Below, piece by piece: positions 58,226-64,000 of a DNA stretch of 64,000 bases. The stretch comes from JAKJGV01 sp964617565 (lineage in GTDB: Bacteria; Verrucomicrobiota; Kiritimatiellia; CAIQIC01; JAGNIJ01). The stretch is taken from assembly GCA_964617565.1 (NCBI GenBank), contig CAZTYH010000001.1, positions 1 to 64,000 on the forward strand. Direction: 5' to 3'. The notes below the pieces were generated by a model. The model made no database searches. It was not told the DNA's origin and saw nothing but the letters and a program-made list of their open reading frames with translations. The first letter of the stretch is position 1. Each line of letters opens with the position of its first letter. Both the position numbers and the translations under genes were made by a program.

Positions 58226-59707
58226 GTGAGAAGGCATGGGAGCCGTTTCCTTTGGTTGCGCGTTTTATGTCTTGTGGTTGCATCCTTTGTTCCCTTTTCA
58301 TCCGGCGGCCAGCCGGAGCAACGTTTATATCTGAAGGTTGTTGAACCTCGCATCCCGGTGGAAATTGAAGACGCAGGATTGAAGTTCGATGTCGGCAGCC
58401 GGGTTCGCTATTTCCAGGAAACGGGCGCACATTTCATCGGCGTTGCGGAAACCTCCGAGGGAGAGAAGCAGCTTTTTGCGGTGCCGAGTCGAACCGGTGA
58501 CCGGCGCAAGATTGCGTGGGTAACGCCGGAAAAAATGATGTTCTTCGGATTTCCTGCGAGAACGTGTGCCGGCAGGTTCATTTTAATCGCACCCGAAAAA
58601 CTGCCCGTGCTCGAGGTCTTGAACGCCGGCTACAGGGTCCAGGTTGAGCGGTATGGGGAGACGGCCGTTCTTCATGTGCCGAAGACAGTGCGGGGCGTGG
58701 AGCTTGTTTTTGAAACGGTAGAGCCGCCGGCAAAAGAAGCGGCTATTCCGTTGCCTGATCCCCAGAGCCCCCCGGTTCAGAAAAAGACGCCCCTTGTTTC
58801 GACGAAAGCGGAGAAACCGAGGACGGCCGCCCCTGTACCCGCGAAGAGCGATGTTGCACGTCCTTCGAGCCCAATGCTTGAGCTGAAAATCATGGTGGAG
58901 TCGGAAGAGGAAGTCGCGGCGGAGCAACCGCAAGTGGCACCGGTCACGGATGCCAGGCTGCAGCCCGACGCCATGGAGTCTGCGCCGGTTCACGAAATGA
59001 ACGAGTCCGGGAACGCAATGAGCACGGACTTGGAAAACGAGGGGCCCGTGCCTGTCGCGCCAATGGTTGAAGAGCAGGCAGCCATGACGACGGACGTTGG
59101 TGAAAAGGATATCCTTGATGAAGCCGCCCCCGGCGGAGAGGTCAAAATAGAGGAAGTATTGGTCGAAGACGCCAGGGCAGATGCAGTTCCGGCGAATGCG
59201 CCCGGCGAAGGAAAGATTTCATGGATTGGGATCGTGGCCGCGGCTGAGTTTGTTCTCATCATCATGCTGGGTGTGTTGGTGTTTCGCCGCAAGAAACAGG
59301 AAAAGGTTGTTCAAGAAGGAGGGGAGGGGACGAATTTAATTGAGGGGAGCGGGACGGACCCGATATCAAGCATGACAAGCAAGGGATATAAAGACGAGGT
59401 GTCGCTGTGCGGCTCCATTGAATCCATGTCCTTGTTTGCGGTGGTGGAGATCCTTCTCGCGAAACGCGAAAGCGGCTTGTTGTCGGTTTCCCTGGCGGGG
59501 CAGGAGGCGGTCGGATCTATAACGATTCATGATGGCGAAGTCATTGATGCCTGCCATGACGGGCAGCGTGGAGAGGCTGCGTTCAGCGGTCTTCTGGAGA
59601 TGAAAACAGGGCTCTTCATGTTTGTGCGCAGCGACACGGGCGACTACGAGCGAACCATAAACGAGTCCACAGTTTCCCTGTTGATGAAAGCGGGTCCGGG
59701 TGGATAG
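58226..59707 (+). CDS. DUF4388 (PATAN) membrane protein, paralogue 2
   Basis: About 493 aa from GTG 58226 (GAGG at 58218-58221); an earlier GTG at 58163 is possible. Signal-type segment FLWLRVLCLVVASFVPF. The N-terminal domain repeats the pattern of the protein at 39681: FDVGSRVRYFQETGAHFIGV and KIAWVTPEKMMFFG. Then a long Pro/Glu-rich linker, a membrane helix at about 331-352 (WIGIVAAAEFVLIIMLGVLVF) and a C-terminal DUF4388 domain at about 392-493 (GSIESMSLFAVVEILLAKRESGLLSV, GEVIDACHDGQ, TGLFMFVR). The same layout and shared blocks make it a clear paralogue, 18 kb away. Confidence 0.87.
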   Translation: MRRHGSRFLWLRVLCLVVASFVPFSSGGQPEQRLYLKVVEPRIPVEIEDAGLKFDVGSRVRYFQETGAHFIGVAETSEGEKQLFAVPSRTGDRRKIAWVTPEKMMFFGFPARTCAGRFILIAPEKLPVLEVLNAGYRVQVERYGETAVLHVPKTVRGVELVFETVEPPAKEAAIPLPDPQSPPVQKKTPLVSTKAEKPRTAAPVPAKSDVARPSSPMLELKIMVESEEEVAAEQPQVAPVTDARLQPDAMESAPVHEMNESGNAMSTDLENEGPVPVAPMVEEQAAMTTDVGEKDILDEAAPGGEVKIEEVLVEDARADAVPANAPGEGKISWIGIVAAAEFVLIIMLGVLVFRRKKQEKVVQEGGEGTNLIEGSGTDPISSMTSKGYKDEVSLCGSIESMSLFAVVEILLAKRESGLLSVSLAGQEAVGSITIHDGEVIDACHDGQRGEAAFSGLLEMKTGLFMFVRSDTGDYERTINESTVSLLMKAGPGG

Positions 59708-59730
59708 GCGCGATTTCTGAAAGGCATCCT

Positions 59731-59762
59731 CTTTCACGCTTTATGCAGTGTGAGCGTGAGAG
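59731..59762. terminator. Stem-loop between convergent genes
   Basis: CTTTCACGCT (59731-59740) pairs with AGCGTGAGAG (59753-59762), one G-T wobble. It lies between the convergent DUF4388 and surE genes. No T-run, so a Rho-independent role is uncertain. Confidence 0.4.
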
Positions 59763-59773
59763 AGCGAAGAGGG

Positions 59774-60541
59774 TCACTCCGGTATTCTTAAATCCCACTT
59801 CCGCAATTCGGGCAGGGCTTCTCGGTGGGTGAGGTCGAACCAGATGGGCGTCAGCGATACCCGGTTGTTGTTCAGCGCTTCGACATCCGTATCCTTCGTG
59901 TCGCCAAGTTGTTCAAGATCGCCGTCCATCCAGAAATAGACGTTTCCGCGCGGATCGGTTCGGCGGTGAAAAATTTCCACGAAACGGGACTGACCCATGC
60001 GGGTGACCGCGTATCCCTGCAATTCTTCCTTCGGCACATTCGGCACGTTCACGTTGAGCAGCGTTTGCGGCGGAAGGCCGCGTTTGAGAATGGTGGCTGC
60101 CATGTGACGCGCGATTTTGGCCGCGGTGTCCCAGATCGGATTTGTGAACGTCGCGAGTGAAACCGCCATGCTGGGAATTCCGAGAATTGTTCCTTCGGTC
60201 GCGGCGGAGACGGTGCCGGAATAGATAACGCTGATGCCTGCGTTGGGTCCGAGGTTAATGCCGCTGATGATGAGATCCGGCTTGTGCGGCAACAGCGTTC
60301 CTTCGACGGCGAGCTTCACGCAATCGGCAGGAGTGCCGCCACAGGCATATCCGAAGAACTGGCCGTTCCGTTGAACCTCTTTCACCTTGATGGGGTCGGA
60401 TAGTGTGATGGCATGTCCAACCGCGCTGCGTTCGCCGCTGGGCGCTACGATATCAATATCGGCCAGGTCTTTCACCGCATCGTAAAGCGCGCCGATGCCG
60501 GGCGCATAGATACCGTCGTCGTTGCTGAGAAGAATACGCAT
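59774..60541 (-). CDS. surE: 5'/3'-nucleotidase SurE
   Basis: A 255-aa SurE phosphatase acting on nucleoside monophosphates and some other phosphates, cytoplasmic. MRILLSNDDGIYAPGI has the metal-binding Asp8-Asp9; APSGERSAVGHAITLSD, GTPADCVKLAVEG and LIISGINLGPNAG...YSGTVSAATEG complete the active site. The start is at 60541; an in-frame extension to 60577 is not supported. Separate from the lipase gene upstream by 45 bases on the same strand. Confidence 0.97.
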   Translation of the reverse strand: MRILLSNDDGIYAPGIGALYDAVKDLADIDIVAPSGERSAVGHAITLSDPIKVKEVQRNGQFFGYACGGTPADCVKLAVEGTLLPHKPDLIISGINLGPNAGISVIYSGTVSAATEGTILGIPSMAVSLATFTNPIWDTAAKIARHMAATILKRGLPPQTLLNVNVPNVPKEELQGYAVTRMGQSRFVEIFHRRTDPRGNVYFWMDGDLEQLGDTKDTDVEALNNNRVSLTPIWFDLTHREALPELRKWDLRIPE

Positions 60542-60586
60542 GGCTTCACTGTGGCATGAAACAGGCTGACGGGTCAATTTGATCGT

Positions 60587-62242
60587 TCAGGGACCGGGCA
60601 GAAGATATCCGGTTGACGAGTCGCGGTGGGTAACTTCCCCTGGATAGGGGTCGCGAGTTTGACCGCCCGTCATCAACACCTTGTCCACATGAGTGGGTCC
60701 CTGCACGGCGGTGGGAGTGGGTGTAGCCGCGGGATTTGTGATCGGAATGGGCTGTCTTGTTTTTGCAATGGAGCTGGCCTTTTTGGGGGAAGAGGGTCCT
60801 TTTTTCTTTGCCGCAGCCTTCTTTGCGGCATGCTTTTTCCATCCTTTTTTCAATGTCGGCGCCACGGCGGCGCCGCCGGATTGGACCGTCGCACCATCCT
60901 CTTTTTCTTCGCCCTCGTCCCTGCTGCCGGATAGCTCCTTTTCCATGATGCCCGAACCGAGCCGCCCACCGAATCCGCTGCCGAATCCACCGGCGGCCGC
61001 GCCCAGCGTGTTCAGCGCGAGGCTTTGAAACCAGGCGCTCCAACTGTTTTCGCGTTCGAACTGCGCGGCGGCCAACGCGCTTTCGCTGTCGGCCACCATT
61101 CGGTTGAGCGCGTAACGGAGGTTTGCCATTTGTTTTTCCGCGTTCAAGCGTAGCCGTTCGACATCCGTTTCCCCGGCAAGGGTTCGCTCCTGCATGGCGG
61201 CATCCCATGCTGCCGCGCCGGATTTTGCCTGGGCATTCCATCGGCGCTGCAGATCGGAACTGAACCAGTCGAGCACAGACCGATAGGCCTCTTCGTCTCC
61301 CGAGAACCAATCCACGGTCGTGTTCCACCACTGACTCTGCGCGGCTTCCGCTGCACGCAGCTTTGCCTCGCGGGTTAATTGCTTCGATTCCTCGATTCTT
61401 GCCATTCGATTGGACCAATCTGAAATCCTCGTTTTCTGCCAAAAGGCGAAGTCGTATTCGCGGACGGGATTGGGAGACCCGTCAAAATGAACCGTGCTGT
61501 GGGCTGCGGCATACGTCGCGTCCGGATTGTTCGTGGTGTAGAAAATGCGGCCAGAGACGTGTTCGCCGCCAAAGCATTCTGAGATGATGTCGTTGGGATG
61601 ATTGAAGTATTGAATGGGCGGGAGTGTTCCGTGCAGAACGGCTTCTGCAACCGTCCCTGTATTAATGCCGCATGAGCAGAAGAAATATCCTTCCGTAACC
61701 TTGTCCGGAAAATCGGCGGCCAGATGTTGTCCCAGCGCACCGCCCAGACTGTGCCCGATTACGGTTACATTGCCTTCTTCCACCCATTTTTGAAGACGCT
61801 CCCGATTGGCCTTGTATTGAGCGTATCCGGGAGAAGTCAGATCCTTGCCATGTTGAAACCAATCCCAGTAACTGTCCGTGCCGCGGAACAGGACATAACT
61901 TTTTCCGGTACGTTTATCCTTCAGAAGCAGCGCCTGCGTATCGGTTGCTTTGTCGTCCAGGTAGTCGTTCATCTCGATATCGTTTGCCTGCAGCATGGCC
62001 CGGAATGATGCATCCTGATCGAGCGGGGTTTCTATCGAACGTGTATAGGACAGACCCATCGTCAGCTCAGACCTCACCGGGATATTGGTGCCCTTCGTGT
62101 AGGCCACTTCACGCGCAAGGTGTTCGATCTCTTTAAGGTCCAGCGCTCCGTCCGAGGCCCGGAAAACAGCTTGACCGAATGTCGTTGATATAAGACAGGC
62201 AAGGCATAGAACCGACGGAAAAAGTTCTGGATGGCGCATCAT
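60587..62242 (-). CDS. Secreted class 3 lipase-like hydrolase with Lys/Ala-rich tail
   Basis: A 551-aa protein. Start ATG 62242 after AGGGGGTGG. Signal peptide MMRHPELFPSVLCLACLISTTFGQ. The alpha/beta-hydrolase core has the FRGTDSYWDW oxyanion motif near 119, the nucleophile elbow VIGHSLGGALGQHLA with Ser165, and later YFNHPNDIISECFGG and HSTVHF as likely Asp and His of the triad. Residues 280-400 are helical. The end (about 450-520) is Lys/Ala/Pro-rich and histone H1-like (KKHAAKKAAAKKK). Such tails may bind anionic surfaces or polymers. Substrate (acylglycerol, phospholipid or polyester) unknown. Confidence 0.85.
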   Translation of the reverse strand: MMRHPELFPSVLCLACLISTTFGQAVFRASDGALDLKEIEHLAREVAYTKGTNIPVRSELTMGLSYTRSIETPLDQDASFRAMLQANDIEMNDYLDDKATDTQALLLKDKRTGKSYVLFRGTDSYWDWFQHGKDLTSPGYAQYKANRERLQKWVEEGNVTVIGHSLGGALGQHLAADFPDKVTEGYFFCSCGINTGTVAEAVLHGTLPPIQYFNHPNDIISECFGGEHVSGRIFYTTNNPDATYAAAHSTVHFDGSPNPVREYDFAFWQKTRISDWSNRMARIEESKQLTREAKLRAAEAAQSQWWNTTVDWFSGDEEAYRSVLDWFSSDLQRRWNAQAKSGAAAWDAAMQERTLAGETDVERLRLNAEKQMANLRYALNRMVADSESALAAAQFERENSWSAWFQSLALNTLGAAAGGFGSGFGGRLGSGIMEKELSGSRDEGEEKEDGATVQSGGAAVAPTLKKGWKKHAAKKAAAKKKGPSSPKKASSIAKTRQPIPITNPAATPTPTAVQGPTHVDKVLMTGGQTRDPYPGEVTHRDSSTGYLLPGP

Positions 62243-62360
62243 TGAAACCACCCCCTGTTAAAGAAGAATATGAAAAAGCGCCCCTCGTGTCGAGCTTCAG
62301 TCGAAAGAATGCAAAAGCAACACGGCCTTGCCATCGGCATGGGGTGGGGCTAAGGTACAT

Positions 62361-62652
62361 GCGGTCGTGCTAGACGGGGAGGTAGCGGTGCCCTGACTCT
62401 CCGGGAAACCGGAGATGACCTGCAACCCGCTCAGCAGGGTTGATGCCCGCGTGAGGTGGTGAAGAGTTGAGCGATGGCCCGCCAAAGGGCGTTGAAGGCC
62501 GGGTCCTATGCGACGGAAACAGGTGAACCCCGTCAGGACCGGAAGGTAGCAGCGGTAAACTTTGGAGCTCCGGGCGCCGTAGGTTTGCCTGGTTGGAGTT
62601 CGGCGGCGAAGCCGCGCGCCTCTCGACACCCCCGAACAAGGGCGCACGGCCA
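62361..62652 (+). ncRNA. ffs: SRP RNA, large Alu-containing type
   Basis: The S-domain signature GTCAGGACCGGAAGGTAGCAGC is present near 62534-62555 and the Alu-domain 5' motif GGGGAGGTAGCGGTGCCCTG near 62376-62395. The ends pair: GGTCGTGC (62363-62370) with GCACGGCC (62644-62651). The total of about 290 bases matches the Bacillus scRNA form rather than the 4.5S RNA of E. coli. It precedes dnaX, a common ffs neighbour. Confidence 0.93.
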
Positions 62653-62666
62653 TGAAGAGGAAGAAT

Positions 62667-62748
62667 GGAGTAATGGAGTGATGGAGAAATGGAGTGAAGG
62701 GAAGAGGATTCTTTACAATACTCCATTACTCCCATACTCCATCACTCC
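62667..62748. repeat. Low-complexity GGAGTAATGGAG inverted repeats
   Basis: Tandem variants of TGGAGTAA/TGATGGAG at 62667-62690 are mirrored by complementary copies at 62720-62748 (13 bp perfect: 62667-62679 with 62720-62732; 12 bp: 62675-62686 with 62737-62748). It lies between the SRP RNA and dnaX. Confidence 0.75.
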
Positions 62749-62803
62749 GGTGTTCCTTGTCGAACGGCTGAAAATCAAACAGAACGTCTAATCGGTTACA
62801 ATC

Positions 62804-64000
62804 ATGGCCTACGAAGTCATTGCAAGAAAATGGCGACCCCAGCAGTTTGGCGATATCGTGGGGCAGAAGCACGTTACGCAGACGCTGACCAATGCCATCC
62901 AGAGCGACCGCGTCGCACACGCTTACCTTTTTGTCGGCCCTCGCGGCGTCGGCAAGACGTCCACCGCGCGTATTCTCGCGAAGGCGCTGAATTGCCGGAC
63001 GGGACCCACGGCCGAGCCGTGCGACAAGTGCGATTCCTGCGTTGAAATCATGGCCGGCAATAACCTCGACGTACTGGAAATAGATGCGGCGTCGAACACG
63101 GGCGTTGATAACGTTCGCGAATTGCGTGAAAACGTCCGTTACGCGCCTACGCGCGGCCCGTTCAAAGTCTATATCATTGACGAAGTGCACATGCTTTCCG
63201 GCGCGGCGTTCAACGCGTTGCTGAAGACGCTCGAAGAGCCGCCCGCCCATGTGAAGTTTGTATTCGCCACGACTGAACCGCAGAAAATACCGGCCACGAT
63301 CCTTTCGCGCTGCCAGCGCTTTGATCTTCGCCGCATTTCGGCGCGGGATATTGTCAACCGGCTTCGCGAGATCGCGGAAGCGGAGAAGATCAGCGTGGAT
63401 GAGGATGCGCTGCTGGCAATCGCGCGCGGGGCCGAAGGCGGCTTGCGCGACGCGGAGTCGGCCCTGGACCAGCTCATCGCGTTCCGCGGAAAGAATATCA
63501 AGGAAGAGGATGTGCTGGCCGTGTTTGGATTGGCTGCGCGGCGCACATTGGACGATCTGATCACAGCCGTTCTGGGTGGGGATGTTCCAAAAGCGATCGC
63601 GCTCGTGGATGAACTGGATGAAGCGGGCAAGGACATCCAGCGCCTGGTCGTGGATCTGCTCTCCCAGTTCCGGTCCATTCTTGTTTTTCAGTATGCGGGC
63701 GAGTCTTCCGTAGGCCAGGACCTGACGGAAGCACAGGCCGAGACGGTTCGCGGTCAAGCCGGCTTGGCCGAACCCGCGCGCGTATTGCGGGTCGTGGATA
63801 TCCTGACCGAGACGGACAATCGCATCCGTTATGCGCTGTCGAAACGGGCGTTGTTGGAGACAGCTTTGATCCGGGCCGCACGCGCAGCCACCATGGTTTC
63901 GTTGGATGCCATTATTGCGCGGCTTGAAGAACTGAGCGCCACTGTGGGCGGATCTTCGGGGTCGTCCGGCACAGGCGCTCCGCCTGTAGCGGATGATCCG
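62804..64000 (+). CDS. dnaX: DNA polymerase III subunit gamma/tau (3' partial)
   Basis: The first 399 residues of DnaX, the clamp-loader ATPase of replication; it has no stop within the window. MAYEVIARKWRPQQFGDIVGQ starts the AAA+ domain; Walker A is GPRGVGKTS, the four-Cys zinc module is NC...PCDKCDSC, Walker B is VYIIDEVHML and the SRC motif is LSRCQRFDLR. The reading frame enters the linker (GGSSGSSGTGAPP) at the window end. No gamma frameshift site is visible yet. The SRP RNA lies upstream. Confidence 0.98.
   Translation, partial: MAYEVIARKWRPQQFGDIVGQKHVTQTLTNAIQSDRVAHAYLFVGPRGVGKTSTARILAKALNCRTGPTAEPCDKCDSCVEIMAGNNLDVLEIDAASNTGVDNVRELRENVRYAPTRGPFKVYIIDEVHMLSGAAFNALLKTLEEPPAHVKFVFATTEPQKIPATILSRCQRFDLRRISARDIVNRLREIAEAEKISVDEDALLAIARGAEGGLRDAESALDQLIAFRGKNIKEEDVLAVFGLAARRTLDDLITAVLGGDVPKAIALVDELDEAGKDIQRLVVDLLSQFRSILVFQYAGESSVGQDLTEAQAETVRGQAGLAEPARVLRVVDILTETDNRIRYALSKRALLETALIRAARAATMVSLDAIIARLEELSATVGGSSGSSGTGAPPVADDP

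Noticed and set aside
60546..61442. Minus-strand ORF rich in Arg/Gly/Lys overlapping the lipase gene
   Set aside because: It is another frame of the lipase gene's basic tail; it has no start signal and no recognisable domain.

Overview
The window looks like a scaffolded draft or metagenome-assembled chromosome piece from a diderm bacterium, most likely in the PVC superphylum (Kiritimatiellota, Verrucomicrobiota or a relative). This is inference. It rests on pilins with the block INNLRQIDSAKEQ after the N-terminal helix, LPS and outer-membrane genes (Kdo transferase, LpoB), paired DUF4388 proteins, an excisionase-EIIA fusion and a large Alu-type SRP RNA next to dnaX. Four runs of exactly 100 N (4258, 10382, 25018, 56112) are scaffold gaps. 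The genes are chromosomal in style and densely packed, with many ATGA overlaps. I see no CRISPR array, prophage, rRNA or insertion sequence.

Layout. 1-4.2 kb: end of a surface-glycan cluster (GT2, GT4 and three methyltransferases). 4.3-11.5 kb: housekeeping run aroB, a nuclease-like hypothetical, dprA, topA, xerC and waaA. 11.6-14.9 kb: zinc-ribbon proteins, a PF09818-type ATPase with a degenerate P-loop, and dtd. 15-22.3 kb: a secreted protein, a GT-C/TPR membrane protein, argH and an ABC-2 exporter operon ending in a TPR protein with a His-rich tail. 22.4-32.9 kb: type IV pilus/type II secretion block (ExeA- and GspB-like proteins, a free-standing MshEN-like protein, a TMTC-like protein, PilB, PilC, an NtrC-family regulator and three pilins, each behind its own sigma-54-type promoter). 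32.9-39.5 kb: COG3014-like lipoprotein and LpoB, nitroreductase, a YihY-cNMP fusion, an ATP-grasp/metallopeptidase pair, a 25-aa ORF and an RNase D-like exonuclease. 39.6-44.9 kb: DUF4388 membrane protein, a Pro/Ala-rich HhH-roadblock protein, MglA GTPase and a roadblock partner. 45-50 kb: orphan binding protein, lipoprotein, PAS protein, MFS carrier, intergenic repeats and a methyltransferase. 50.2-57.3 kb: yggS, proC, AsmA-like protein, tRNA-Thr and a glycosyltransferase/methyltransferase group. 57.4-64 kb: excisionase-EIIA protein, second DUF4388 protein, surE, secreted lipase, SRP RNA and dnaX (runs off the end).

How it may fit together. The strongest theme is a pilus-based surface machine. 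A sigma-54 activator sits beside three separately promoted pilins and the motor genes. A MglA/roadblock polarity switch with an unusual chimeric HhH-roadblock scaffold lies about 10 kb away, with DUF4388 membrane proteins as possible effectors. TMTC-like proteins may glycosylate exported proteins. This functional link is inference from family knowledge and proximity. The best candidates for undescribed biology are the HhH-roadblock/MglA/DUF4388 group, the ATP-grasp plus HExxH pair, the triple C-terminal repeats of topoisomerase I, and the degenerate PF09818 ATPase.
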